A stretch of 64,000 nucleotides of DNA, from assembly GCF_016863295.1 (NCBI RefSeq), contig NZ_BOOP01000037.1, positions 78,435 through 142,434 on the forward strand, in the 5' to 3' direction. The DNA is from Planotetraspora phitsanulokensis (lineage in GTDB: Bacteria > Actinomycetota > Actinomycetes > Streptosporangiales > Streptosporangiaceae). Made by a program: the position numbers and the translations under genes. Below are positions 24,024 through 32,875 of the stretch, in pieces (positions within the stretch are counted from its first letter, which is position 1; each line of letters opens with the position of its first letter). A model generated the notes under the pieces. The model searched no databases. It was not told where the DNA came from and saw only the letters and a program-made list of their open reading frames with translations.

Positions 24024-26279
24024 ATGCCGTCCATGACCAATCCTCCCGGCGGCCCCTCCGGCGGGTCCGGCACCGGCTCCGAGGGCGGCAGACCGCCGGG
24101 CGCGGTCCTCGAGGCGGTCCTCGAACGGATCACCTACGCCAACGAGGAGACGGGCTACACGATCGCCAGGGTCGCCACCGAGCGCGGGGGCAACGAGCTG
24201 CTGACCGTCGTCGGCCCGCTGCTCGGTGCGCAGGTCGGCGAGTCGCTGCGGCTGACCGGCCGGTGGGGCTCCCATCCCCGGTACGGCAGGCAGTTCGAGG
24301 TGTGGTCCTACACCACGGTCCTGCCGGCCACGATCCAGGGAATCCAGCGTTACCTCGGCTCGGGGCTGATCAAGGGCATCGGGCCCAAGATGGCCGAGCG
24401 CATCGTGGACCATTTCGGCACCGACACCCTGCGGGTCATCGAGGAGGAACCGGCCCGACTCGTCGAGGTGCCGGGACTCGGCCCCAAGCGGACGAAGATG
24501 ATCGGCGCGGCCTGGGAGGAGCAGAAGATCATCAAAGAGGTGATGATCTTTCTGCAGGGCGTCGGCGTCTCCACCTCGATCGCGGTGCGGATCTTCAAGC
24601 AGTACGGCGACGAGTCGATCGACGTGGTACGCAAGGAGCCCTACCGGCTCGCCGACGACGTGTGGGGCATCGGGTTCAAGACCGCCGACACCATCGCCCA
24701 GGCGGTGGGCATCCCGCACGACAGCCCGGAGCGGGTGAAGGCCGGCCTGCGCTACACGCTGTCGCAGGCGGCCGACGACGGCCACTGCTACCTCCCCGCG
24801 CCCAACCTTGTCGCTGACGCCGTGAAGATCCTCGAGGTGGCGCCCGACCTCACCTCCACCTGCCTCGACGAGCTCGTGGCCGAGGAGGGCGTGGTCCGTG
24901 AGGAGGTGCCCGTGGGGGAGGGCTCCGTGCCCGCGGTCTACCTGGTGCCCTTCCACCGCGCCGAGCTCTCGCTGGCGGGGACCCTGCGCGGGCTGCTCGG
25001 CTCCGGCCACGACCGGCTGAAGGCGTTCGCGGACGTCGACTGGCCCGCCGCCCTCGACTGGCTGCGCGGGAGGACCGGTTCCGAGCTCGCCCCCGAACAG
25101 GCCCAGGCCGTACGGCTGGCGCTGACGGAGAAGGTCGCCGTGCTCACCGGTGGTCCCGGCTGCGGTAAGAGCTTCACCGTCCGCTCCGTCGTCACGCTGG
25201 CGCGGGCCAAGCGGGCCAAGGTCATCCTCGCCGCCCCCACGGGCCGCGCCGCCAAGCGGCTGGCCGAGCTGACCGGCCACGAGGCCACCACCGTGCACCG
25301 GTTGCTGCAGCTGCGCCCGGGCGGCGACGCCACGTTCGACCGCGACAATCCGCTCGACGCCGACCTGGTCGTCGTCGACGAGGCGTCCATGCTCGACCTG
25401 CTGCTCGCCAACAAGCTGGCCAAGGCGGTCGCGCCCGGGGCGCATCTGCTGTTCGTCGGCGACGTCGACCAGCTCCCCTCGGTCGGCGCGGGCGAGGTCC
25501 TGCGTGACCTGCTGGCCGCTCCGGAGATCCCCCGTGTACGGCTCACGCAGATCTTCCGCCAGGCCCAGGAGTCGGGCGTGGTGGTCAACGCCCACCGGGT
25601 CAACACCGGTCAATCTCCACTGGTCCGGGACTTCCCGGACTTCTTCCTGTTCCCCTGCGAGGAGCCGGAGGAGATCGCCTCCCTGACGGTCGACGTGGTG
25701 GCACGGCGGATTCCGGCGAAGTTCGGCCTCAACCCGCGGCGCGACGTCCAGGTGCTCGCCCCGATGCACCGCGGAGCCGCCGGCGCGGGCGCACTCAACA
25801 TCGCCCTGCAGGAGGCGCTGACGCCGTCACGTGAGGGCATGCCGGAACGCCGGTACGGCGGACGCGTCTTCCGCGTGGGCGACAAGGTCACCCAGCTGCG
25901 CAACAACTACGACAAGGGCGCCGCGGGGGTGTTCAACGGGACGGTCGGCGTGGTCACCGGCATGTCGCCGGAGGAGAGCAAGCTGACCGTCCTCACCGAC
26001 GAGGACGAGAACGTCGACTACTCCTTCGACGAACTCGACGAGCTCGCCCACGCGTACGCGGTCAGCATCCACCGGTCGCAGGGGAGCGAGTACCCGGCCG
26101 TGGTCATCCCGCTGGCGACCAGCGCGTGGATGATGCTGCAGCGCAATCTGCTCTACACCGCCATCACGCGGGCGAAGAAACTGGTCGTCATCGTGGGTTC
26201 CCGGCGCGCGCTCGCGCAGGCCGTACGGACGAAGGGGGCGGGTCGCAGGCACACCGGCCTGACGCATCGCCTCGACTAG
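24024..26279 (+). CDS. recD2: RecD2-type SF1B DNA helicase
   Basis: A 751-residue helicase. It has an N-terminal OB-like region and tandem helix-hairpin-helix segments (LIKGIGPKMAERIVDHFG; VPGLGPKRTKMIG), then Walker A GGPGCGKSFT, Walker B DEASMLD, motif III GDVDQLPSVGAGEVL, and C-terminal SIHRSQGSEYPAVV with YTAITRAKKLVVIVG. The N-terminal extension and lack of RecB/RecC neighbours mark it as RecD2, a 5'-3' helicase involved in repair and replication-fork processing. ATG 24024 or 24033 may be used. Monocistronic. Confidence 0.93.
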   Translation: MPSMTNPPGGPSGGSGTGSEGGRPPGAVLEAVLERITYANEETGYTIARVATERGGNELLTVVGPLLGAQVGESLRLTGRWGSHPRYGRQFEVWSYTTVLPATIQGIQRYLGSGLIKGIGPKMAERIVDHFGTDTLRVIEEEPARLVEVPGLGPKRTKMIGAAWEEQKIIKEVMIFLQGVGVSTSIAVRIFKQYGDESIDVVRKEPYRLADDVWGIGFKTADTIAQAVGIPHDSPERVKAGLRYTLSQAADDGHCYLPAPNLVADAVKILEVAPDLTSTCLDELVAEEGVVREEVPVGEGSVPAVYLVPFHRAELSLAGTLRGLLGSGHDRLKAFADVDWPAALDWLRGRTGSELAPEQAQAVRLALTEKVAVLTGGPGCGKSFTVRSVVTLARAKRAKVILAAPTGRAAKRLAELTGHEATTVHRLLQLRPGGDATFDRDNPLDADLVVVDEASMLDLLLANKLAKAVAPGAHLLFVGDVDQLPSVGAGEVLRDLLAAPEIPRVRLTQIFRQAQESGVVVNAHRVNTGQSPLVRDFPDFFLFPCEEPEEIASLTVDVVARRIPAKFGLNPRRDVQVLAPMHRGAAGAGALNIALQEALTPSREGMPERRYGGRVFRVGDKVTQLRNNYDKGAAGVFNGTVGVVTGMSPEESKLTVLTDEDENVDYSFDELDELAHAYAVSIHRSQGSEYPAVVIPLATSAWMMLQRNLLYTAITRAKKLVVIVGSRRALAQAVRTKGAGRRHTGLTHRLD

Positions 26280-26371
26280 CCGGTGCGGCAACGAGCCCGG
26301 CCGCGCTCCTGGATGAGATCCGCGCCGCCGCCGGGGAGCTCGCCCGATGACGCCGCGCACCGAGATGCCCG

Positions 26372-26827
26372 TCAGGCCTCCTGACGCCGGAGTTCTGCCT
26401 CCAGCGCGGTGAGCTGTTCGAGCGTCCCCTGCTCTCGCCAGGCCGGCTGCTCGTGCCCGTCGAGGAACGTGCCCTGCTCGGTGAGCACCAACCGGGTGCC
26501 CTCACCCTCGGGGGACAGTTCCACCGCCGTGACGGACACCGTGGCCACGTCGTCCCCCGACATGAGGACGGAGGCGCAGACGATCCGCTGGTCGGCGATG
26601 ATGTCGTGATACACGGACTCGAACGTCAGCACCGAGCCGTCCTCCCCGCGTCCACGGGCGAGCTCCCTGCCTCCGACGCGGAAGTCGAGCTCGTGCTCGG
26701 CCGCGGGGCCGGCGAACCAGCGGCCCTTGGCGTCGGGGTCGGCCCAGGCGGCGAAGACGCGGGCCGGTGACGCGTCGTAGACGCGCTCGAGGGTGAACGT
26801 GGTGTTGATGACCGACCGGTCGCTCAT
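26372..26827 (-). CDS. AHSA1-type SRPBCC protein
   Basis: A 151-residue single-domain SRPBCC protein (TLERVYDASPARVFAAWADPDAKGRWFAGP ... LTEQGTFLDG). It overlaps the ArsR gene upstream by four bases (ATGA). ArsR plus AHSA1-like pairs are widespread and thought to sense and bind small organic molecules. No catalytic residues can be assigned. Confidence 0.88.
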   Translation of the reverse strand: MSDRSVINTTFTLERVYDASPARVFAAWADPDAKGRWFAGPAAEHELDFRVGGRELARGRGEDGSVLTFESVYHDIIADQRIVCASVLMSGDDVATVSVTAVELSPEGEGTRLVLTEQGTFLDGHEQPAWREQGTLEQLTALEAELRRQEA

Positions 26828-27195
26828 GATGTGCTCCTGTTCTCGGGTGCCTGATCTGGTGCCTGTGGCGTGTCGGCCAGGTAGTCGCCGAGGCGGTCGA
26901 GGCCGCGTTCCCAGGACGTGCGCCGCCCCGCGATCCACTCCTCCGCGGCCCGTAGGCCCTCCGGCTGGATGTGGCACGTGCGGACCCGGCCCGACTTGCC
27001 GGACCTGACCAGTCCGCACGCCTCGAGCACCTGCAGATGCTGCATGACCGCCGGCAGGGACATCTCCAGGGGCCTGGCCAGGTCGCTCACCGAGGCCGGC
27101 CCGCGGACCAGCCGCTCGACCATGCTCCGGCGGGTCTCGTCCGCCAGCGCCTGGAAGATCCGGTCCAACTCATAGTTAGGCACGTACTTAACCAT
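26824..27195 (-). CDS. ArsR-family regulator paired with SRPBCC gene
   Basis: A 123-residue winged-helix repressor: IFQALADETRRSMVERLVRGPASVSDLARPL, recognition helix MSLPAVMQHLQVLEACGLV, wing SGKSGRVRTCHIQPE, then a helical tail RRTSWERGLDRLGDYL typical of the SRPBCC-coupled class. The ATG at 27195 follows GAGGGG; a TTG eight codons upstream is possible. An inverted repeat lies just upstream and is the likely operator for autorepression. Confidence 0.92.
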   Translation of the reverse strand: MVKYVPNYELDRIFQALADETRRSMVERLVRGPASVSDLARPLEMSLPAVMQHLQVLEACGLVRSGKSGRVRTCHIQPEGLRAAEEWIAGRRTSWERGLDRLGDYLADTPQAPDQAPENRSTS

Positions 27196-27212
27196 CCCCT
27201 CGAGCGGCTCAA

Positions 27213-27234
27213 TAGTCAAGCAGTTGCTTAACTA
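27213..27234. promoter_or_regulatory. Probable ArsR operator
   Basis: Inverted repeat TAGTCAAGC-AGTT-GCTTAACTA (one mismatch between arms), in an A+T-rich patch 18 bases upstream of the ArsR start. Position and symmetry fit an autoregulatory site. Confidence 0.65.
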
Positions 27235-27273
27235 TTTCTGGATGGTTCGCGGAGGTTGGAACTCACGCCGTGG

Positions 27274-28257
27274 TCAGGGTCCGTACGAGCCGGGGCGGGG
27301 CCGCGAGCGGAAGGTGCGGCGGTAGGTGTCCGGAGGCACGCCGACCGTGCGGTTGAAGTGGCGGCGCAGCGTCGTGGCCGTGCCCATGCCAGTGGCCGCC
27401 GCGATGGCGTCGACGCCGTCGTCGGTGGTCTCCAGCAACTCCTGGGCGTGACGGATCCGCTGAGTCAGCAGCCATTGCAGCGGGGTCGTACCGGTCACCG
27501 ACCTGAAGTGACGGCCCAGGTTGCGCGAGCTCATCCGCGCCTGGCGGGCCAGGTCCTCCACGGTCAGGGGATGGTCGAGCCGCTCGAGCACCCAGGGGAA
27601 CAGTTCGGCGAGCGGGTGGTTGCCGGGGGCGGGCGCCGGGGTGGTGACGAACTGGGCCTGGCCGCCGTCCCGATGCGGCGGCACGACCAGGCGGCGCGCG
27701 ACCGTGTTGGCGATCGACGAGCCGTGGTCGAGCCGGACGATGTGCAGGCACAGATCCATGGCGGCGGCCTTGCCCGCGGAGGTGAGCACGCTGCCGTTGT
27801 CCACGTAGAGGACGTCCGGGTCCACCGTCACCTGGGGGTAACGAGCGGCCAGGACCTCGGTGTGCGCCCAGTGCGTGGTCGCGCGCCTGCCGTCCAACAG
27901 ACCGGCGGCGGCCAGCACGAACGCGCCCGTACAGAGGGAGGCCACGCGCGCACCCGCCTCATGGGCCGCGCGCACCGCGTCGACCAGGTCGTCGGGCGGC
28001 TCCACATCGAAGTCGGCCCAGCCCGGGACGATCACCGTGTCGGCGCGCGAGAGGTGGTCGAGGCCGTAGTCGGGCTCCAGCAGGAACCGGCCGGCCCGCA
28101 CGGCGCCCGGACCGCAGACGACGAACCTGTACCAGGGGTCGGCCACGCTGGTCATGTCGGCCCCGAAGACCTCGTACGCCAAAGACAGCTCGAAATGCAG
28201 CATCCCGTCGGTGACGGCCAGCGCGACAGTGTCCACGTCCGGAATTGTACGGATCAT
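27274..28257 (-). CDS. GlxA-type AraC-family regulator
   Basis: A 327-residue regulator: a DJ-1/PfpI-like N-terminal domain (VALAVTDGMLHFELSLAYEVFG; the nucleophile-elbow-like ASLCTGAFVLAAAGLL) followed by an AraC DNA-binding domain (MSSRNLGRHFRSVTGTTPLQWLL; DAIAAATGMGTATTLRRHFNRTVGVPP). The ATG at 28257 was chosen, with a GTG nine codons upstream as alternative. It is divergent from the reductase gene at 28346, its likely target. Confidence 0.92.
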   Translation of the reverse strand: MIRTIPDVDTVALAVTDGMLHFELSLAYEVFGADMTSVADPWYRFVVCGPGAVRAGRFLLEPDYGLDHLSRADTVIVPGWADFDVEPPDDLVDAVRAAHEAGARVASLCTGAFVLAAAGLLDGRRATTHWAHTEVLAARYPQVTVDPDVLYVDNGSVLTSAGKAAAMDLCLHIVRLDHGSSIANTVARRLVVPPHRDGGQAQFVTTPAPAPGNHPLAELFPWVLERLDHPLTVEDLARQARMSSRNLGRHFRSVTGTTPLQWLLTQRIRHAQELLETTDDGVDAIAAATGMGTATTLRRHFNRTVGVPPDTYRRTFRSRPRPGSYGP

Positions 28258-28345
28258 GGCGTTCCGGACGCTCGCGGGAGACACCCGCCCTCATCAGGAT
28301 GTACGTGACAGATCGCAGCAGATCATTTGAGCATGAGGAGAACCC

Positions 28346-29374
28346 ATGGGATCGGGGCTCACCGTAACGGTGTTCGGCGCGTACGGGCACACCGGGCGCT
28401 TCGTGGTGGCTCAGTTGCGGGAACGCGGGTTCGTCCCGGTCCTCTCCGGACGCGACGCCGACAAGCTGAAGGTCCTGGCGTCAGAATCCGGACTGGACGC
28501 CCGCCCGGCGTCGGTCGACGACCCGGCCTCGCTCGACCGCGCGCTTGCCGGTGCGGCCGCCGTGATCAACTGCGCCGGGCCCTTCGCCACCACGGCCGCC
28601 CCCGTGATCGAGGCCGCACTGCGCGCCGGGATCCCGTATGTGGATGTGGCTGCCGAGATCGAGGCCAACGCCGACACGTTCACGCACTTCACGGACCGAG
28701 CCCGCGCCGCGGGGGCGGTGATCGTCCCAGCGATGGCCTTCTACGGCGGCCTCGGCGACCTGCTGGTCACCACCGCGATGGGCGACTGGACGGCGGCCGA
28801 CGAGGCGCACGTCGCGTACGGGCTGAGCAGTTGGCACCCCACCACCGGGACGCGGGCCGCGGGCGCGGTCTCCAGGCAGCGGCGGGACGGCCGACGCGTC
28901 CGTTACACGAACGGGCGACTGGAGTACCGCCACGACGACCTGCCGACCCTGGAGTGGCCCTTCCCCGACCCGATGGGTCCCCGGGCCGTCATCGGGGAGT
29001 TCACGATGGCCGACGTCGTCACCGTTCCCAGCCACCTGTCCATCCCCGAAGTCCGCACGTACATGACGGTCGAGGCGGCCAGGGACCTGGCGGCCCCGGA
29101 CACACCCGCACCGGCCGCGGCCGACGAGCACGGGCGGTCCGCGCAGACCTTCCTCGTCGACGTCGTGGTGCGTTCCGGCGGCATCGAACGGCGTGCTGTG
29201 GCGAAAGGCCGGGACATCTACGCCGTCACCGCGCCGCTCGCGGTGGAAGCGGTCGACCGCATCCTCACGGGACGGACCAGAACGGTCGGCGTCGCCTCCG
29301 CAGGCGAACTCTTCGACGCGCCCGACTTCCTCCGGGCGCTTTCCCCGCACATTTCCGTGGAGCTGCATCCGTAG
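28346..29374 (+). CDS. Saccharopine dehydrogenase-like NADP-binding protein
   Basis: A 342-residue protein with an N-terminal Rossmann fold (VTVFGAYGHTGRFVVAQLRERG) and the INCAGPFATTAAPVIEAALRAGIPYVD segment common to trans-acting enoyl reductases and saccharopine dehydrogenase-like proteins. Probably a reductase with an unknown substrate. GAGGAGAACCC precedes the ATG. Divergent from the AraC regulator (88-base gap). Confidence 0.88.
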   Translation: MGSGLTVTVFGAYGHTGRFVVAQLRERGFVPVLSGRDADKLKVLASESGLDARPASVDDPASLDRALAGAAAVINCAGPFATTAAPVIEAALRAGIPYVDVAAEIEANADTFTHFTDRARAAGAVIVPAMAFYGGLGDLLVTTAMGDWTAADEAHVAYGLSSWHPTTGTRAAGAVSRQRRDGRRVRYTNGRLEYRHDDLPTLEWPFPDPMGPRAVIGEFTMADVVTVPSHLSIPEVRTYMTVEAARDLAAPDTPAPAAADEHGRSAQTFLVDVVVRSGGIERRAVAKGRDIYAVTAPLAVEAVDRILTGRTRTVGVASAGELFDAPDFLRALSPHISVELHP

Positions 29375-29460
29375 CGGGCAGGCCAGTTGATCCCGCGAGT
29401 TGTGGCGTTCACTTGCATGGGGCTTTCGCATTCAAAGCGGCCGGACACTCAAGGCGAGAA

Positions 29461-29568
29461 GTGAGGACGTGTGCCCGGCCGCGCGATCGCCCCATCAAGA
29501 TCGCCATCGTCGGCGTCCTCGCCCCCGTGGGCGCGCTGTTGGTGCTGATCAACCTGCTCCTCGGCTGA
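29461..29568 (+). CDS. Small single-pass membrane peptide, tentative
   Basis: A GTG-started 35-residue frame: a basic N-terminus (MRTCARPRDRPIK) followed by one hydrophobic helix (IAIVGVLAPVGALLVLINLLL). AAGGCGAG stands before the start. Composition looks like a real membrane peptide, but its size and weak start make it uncertain. No homologue recognised. Confidence 0.45.
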   Translation: MRTCARPRDRPIKIAIVGVLAPVGALLVLINLLLG

Positions 29569-29633
29569 AACTCTGCGCGGCATCAGCCGAGGCATCTGCT
29601 GAGCTCGCCGGGTCACGCCGGTACGATCTGCCC

Positions 29634-30110
29634 GTGAGTGCCGACTGGCGGGCAGACCGCATCGGAGCCGCGTTCAGGGGCGAGAATCCCACCGTTTTGA
29701 CGCGGATGACGACAGGATTCGCGGTAATCGGGGACGTGCAATTCCTGCCCGGTTACTGCGTTCTCCTCATCGACGATCCCGCCGTCACACGGTTGTCTGA
29801 CCTGCAGGTCCGACGCCGGATGGCGTACCTGACGGACATGGAACGACTGGCGGAGGCCGTCGAGCGCGTGTGCGGCCGAAGAGACCCTCGATTTCTCCGG
29901 GTCAATGTGGAGATTCTCGGAAACACCGACCCGTTTCTTCACGCGCACATCTGGCCTCGCTATGCATGGGAGCCGGAAGAGATCGTCAAGAAGCCGGTGT
30001 GGCTCTACCCGCCCGGCCGCTGGCGCGACCCGGCCTACGCCCTCGGCCCGGAACACGATGATCTGCGCACCGAACTGACCACGGAGTTGAAGAAACTCAT
30101 GGCGCCCTGA
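29634..30110 (+). CDS. HIT-like hydrolase
   Basis: A 158-residue HIT-superfamily protein (diadenosine tetraphosphate hydrolase-like). Conserved stretches are GFAVIGDVQFLPGYCVLL and LGNTDPFLHAHIWPRY; the latter replaces the usual HxHxHxx triad with HAHIW, so one triad His is missing. Nucleotidyl hydrolase or transferase activity is likely but unproven. GTG start. The P450 gene follows 9 bases later and may be co-transcribed. Confidence 0.82.
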   Translation: MSADWRADRIGAAFRGENPTVLTRMTTGFAVIGDVQFLPGYCVLLIDDPAVTRLSDLQVRRRMAYLTDMERLAEAVERVCGRRDPRFLRVNVEILGNTDPFLHAHIWPRYAWEPEEIVKKPVWLYPPGRWRDPAYALGPEHDDLRTELTTELKKLMAP

Positions 30111-30119
30111 TTCGAGTGC

Positions 30120-31241
30120 ATGGTTCGCCCCTCGCTGAAACGTCACCCGCCTAGCGTTCCGGGAATGACGAAAGACCCCCTCGTGATCACACGGCACGCC
30201 GACGTCCGGGCAGTGTTGTCCGATCCGCGCTTCGAGGTGCCCGCGGTCGCACCCGCGACGGACGGCACCCACGGCATGGCCTGGCTCCGCGGAGCGGTGA
30301 GCCGGTTCAGCAACGGCGCCGAGCACGCCCGGCGCAGGTCACATGCGGTCGGACTGCTGTCGGCGATCGACGTCGCCACATTGCGCGGGGACGCGTTCGA
30401 CCTGGCCTCCGCCGAGTTGGCCTCGCCTGAGCCGTCCACGCCGTCCGGGTCGAGTGGGCCGGAGGTCGTCGACGTGATGGCTCGGCTCGCCCGGCGCGTA
30501 CCGGTCAGGGTCCTCGCGACGCACCTGGGCGTCACTCCGGAGCGCAGGGAGGACGCCGTCGGCGCTGTCATCACGATGGCCGCCGCCTACCATCCCCGGC
30601 CGGATCCGGCCCCACCCGCTCCCGAATCCGAGGAGCAGGCCGACCGTGCCGTGGCCGTGCTGGCGGATCTGCTCGGCTGTCCGGACCTGGAGCGGCTCGC
30701 GGCCGTGGCGGCGTTGCTGATCCAGGCGTGCGACGCCACGGCGGGCCTGATCGGCAACGCCCTCAACCTGCTGACACGACTGCCGCACGCCGCCATCGCC
30801 GACCGGCCGGCCGAGGCGATCCTCCTGGAGACGCTCCGCCACGACCCTCCCGTACGGCTGACGCGCCGGGTGGCCGTATCGGACACGACGGCGGGGGGAG
30901 TGGCCGTCCCGGTTGGCACCGTGGTCGTGCTCGACCTCGCGACGGCCAACCGTGATCCCGGCGTGTTCCACGACCCCCACCGGTTCGACCCCGATCGGCG
31001 AGACGGGAGTGAGGACGGCTGTCCGCATCTCGGATTCGGAGCCGGAGTCCGGCCATGTCCCGGCGACGCGGCCGCCGTCGCCCTGGCGGCGGGAGTGGTC
31101 GATGCCGCGGCCGGCTGGATGCTCGTCAAATCGGAGATCCACTACGAGCCGTCAGCCAACCTCAGGGTCCCCGCACGTCTTGATCTGCGGCGACCGGATT
31201 CCGGGAAAAATCAGCTGACTGACCTTCATGATCAGGTTTGA
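30120..31241 (+). CDS. Cytochrome P450
   Basis: About 373 residues of a bacterial class I P450. The heme-binding loop LGFGAGVRPCPGDAAA carries the axial Cys, and the ExxR motif is in LLETLRHDPP. The I-helix region ACDATAGL keeps the acid-alcohol pair. The N-terminus is short and the start uncertain (30120 or 30165), so it may lack part of the usual A-helix region. No ferredoxin or reductase gene is adjacent. The substrate is unknown. Confidence 0.88.
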   Translation: MVRPSLKRHPPSVPGMTKDPLVITRHADVRAVLSDPRFEVPAVAPATDGTHGMAWLRGAVSRFSNGAEHARRRSHAVGLLSAIDVATLRGDAFDLASAELASPEPSTPSGSSGPEVVDVMARLARRVPVRVLATHLGVTPERREDAVGAVITMAAAYHPRPDPAPPAPESEEQADRAVAVLADLLGCPDLERLAAVAALLIQACDATAGLIGNALNLLTRLPHAAIADRPAEAILLETLRHDPPVRLTRRVAVSDTTAGGVAVPVGTVVVLDLATANRDPGVFHDPHRFDPDRRDGSEDGCPHLGFGAGVRPCPGDAAAVALAAGVVDAAAGWMLVKSEIHYEPSANLRVPARLDLRRPDSGKNQLTDLHDQV

Positions 31242-31379
31242 CGCGGACTTTACCGGTGATCGAGATAGGTGTGAACGTTCGGCGACCAAACTGTGACCTA
31301 ACCGGTCCTGAAATTGCACATATCTACGGCTACCCCTAATAAGGTCTTGTGAGCACTTTGCGCCCATGGGGGAGAAGTT

Positions 31380-32585
31380 GTGACGAGCACTCACACCCGG
31401 TCTAAGTTGCCCATCGCCGGGGTCGCCGTGGCCATGGTCACGGCATTGGCAGCATGTTCCAGTGGGTCGGGGTCGGGCTCCGCCTTGTCGCCGGGGGGCG
31501 ACGGTGGCGAGTCCACGCCGGCTAAGCCGGTACCGACCATCAAGATCAATCCGGTCAAGGGCACCGCGAAGGTGCGCCCGGACAAGTCCGTGGTCGTCAC
31601 CGCCGACAACGGTTCTCTTGAAGAGGTCGTCGTCGAGTCCAACGGTGTTCCGCTCGAGGGGGAGTTCGACGCGGATCGCACCAAGTGGACGTCGAAGGGG
31701 CCGTTGAAGCCGTCGAGCAAGTACACCGTGTCGGCCAAGGCCACCGGTGAGGGTGGTCCCGCCGAGGTGACCAGCCAGTTCAGCACGCTGAAGCCCAAGT
31801 TTCCCCTTGCGGTCGCCGACATCACCCCTGGGGTGAAGGGGGAGACGGTGGGCGTCGGCATGCCGATCATGGTGACCTTCAACCAGTCGGTGACCGACAA
31901 GGCGTCCGTCGAGAAGGCGCTCAAGGTCAAGGCCGAGAAGCCGGTCGACGGAGCGTGGCGCTGGATGAGCGCCAAGCAGGTGATCTACCGCCCCGCCAAG
32001 TACTGGCCCGCTCACCAGCAGGTGAAGTTCACCGCGAACCTCGCGGGCGTGCGCGGCGGCAAGGACATGTACGGCGTCAAGAACTCCAGCGCCACCATCA
32101 ACATCGGCGCGGCCTTGATCAGCACCGTCAACGTGAAGACGCACATGATGTACGTCAAGAAGGATGGCAAGACCATCCAGACGATGAAGATCAGCGCCGG
32201 CAAGGGTGACACGCGCGAGTACACCACGACGAGCGGCGTCCACCTGACCATGGAGCGGGCGAACCCGGTCACGATGATCTCTCCGGGCAAGAAGGAGGGC
32301 GACCCGGGCTACTACAAGGAGGTCGTGAACTACGCCGTCCGCATCTCCAACAGCGGCGAGTATGTTCACAGCGCTCCTTGGTCGGTCGGCTCGCAGGGCT
32401 ACGCCAACGTCAGCCACGGATGCGTGAACGCCAGCCCGGGGCAGGCGAAGTGGTTCTACGACAACTTCCACCGCGGCGACGTCGTCAAGATCACCGGCAC
32501 CAGCCGCATCCTGGAGTCGTGGAACGGCTGGGGCTTCTGGCAGATGTCGTTCAAGGAATGGGAGAAGGGCAGCGCGCTCAAGTAA
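31380..32585 (+). CDS. L,D-transpeptidase lipoprotein
   Basis: A 401-residue exported protein. The signal sequence ends in lipobox LAAC (Cys about residue 26), followed by a Ser/Gly-rich linker, two immunoglobulin-like domains and a YkuD domain whose catalytic motif is SHGCVNASP, preceded by the conserved His (EYVHSAPWS). It forms 3-3 cross-links in peptidoglycan, as in mycobacterial LdtMt2-type enzymes. GTG start with GGAGAAG. It stands alone, between intergenic DNA and a strong terminator. Confidence 0.94.
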   Translation: MTSTHTRSKLPIAGVAVAMVTALAACSSGSGSGSALSPGGDGGESTPAKPVPTIKINPVKGTAKVRPDKSVVVTADNGSLEEVVVESNGVPLEGEFDADRTKWTSKGPLKPSSKYTVSAKATGEGGPAEVTSQFSTLKPKFPLAVADITPGVKGETVGVGMPIMVTFNQSVTDKASVEKALKVKAEKPVDGAWRWMSAKQVIYRPAKYWPAHQQVKFTANLAGVRGGKDMYGVKNSSATINIGAALISTVNVKTHMMYVKKDGKTIQTMKISAGKGDTREYTTTSGVHLTMERANPVTMISPGKKEGDPGYYKEVVNYAVRISNSGEYVHSAPWSVGSQGYANVSHGCVNASPGQAKWFYDNFHRGDVVKITGTSRILESWNGWGFWQMSFKEWEKGSALK

Positions 32586-32609
32586 GAGCGCCTCTTCGAC
32601 AGTGAATCG

Positions 32610-32655
32610 GCAGTGAAAAGGCCCTCCGGCGATCGCCGGAGGGCCTTTTCACTGC
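32610..32655. terminator. Strong bidirectional terminator
   Basis: A perfect 21-bp inverted repeat with a 4-base loop (GATC); arms contain AAAAGGCCCTCCGGC and its complement, so either strand ends in a T tract. It separates the L,D-transpeptidase gene from the convergent small membrane-protein gene. Confidence 0.95.
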
Positions 32656-32661
32656 CCGGAC

Positions 32662-32841
32662 CTACTGGATTCCCGACTTCATCAGCACGAACGCTCCCAC
32701 AATCTTGAGAACGATCAGCCCGATGACGACGCAGAAGACGATCAGCGCCGGGCGGTGCTCGAAGTGCTTGCCTTCTTTGAGGGGCGGGCGCTTGGCGACC
32801 CGCTCCGCGATGCGCTCTTCGATCGGCTTGCGGTGGAACAT
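32662..32841 (-). CDS. Small membrane protein
   Basis: A 59-residue protein: a basic amphipathic N-terminus (MFHRKPIEERIAERVAKRPPL) then one or two hydrophobic segments (ALIVFCVVIGLIVLKIVGAFVLM) ending KSGIQ. Codon use fits a real gene, and it sits neatly against the terminator. No known family recognised. It probably anchors in the cytoplasmic membrane. The PhyH gene upstream on the same strand ends 34 bases before it. Confidence 0.75.
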   Translation of the reverse strand: MFHRKPIEERIAERVAKRPPLKEGKHFEHRPALIVFCVVIGLIVLKIVGAFVLMKSGIQ

Positions 32842-32875
32842 GCGGACAAGGTTATCGGTGCCACCGGCCGGGGCC

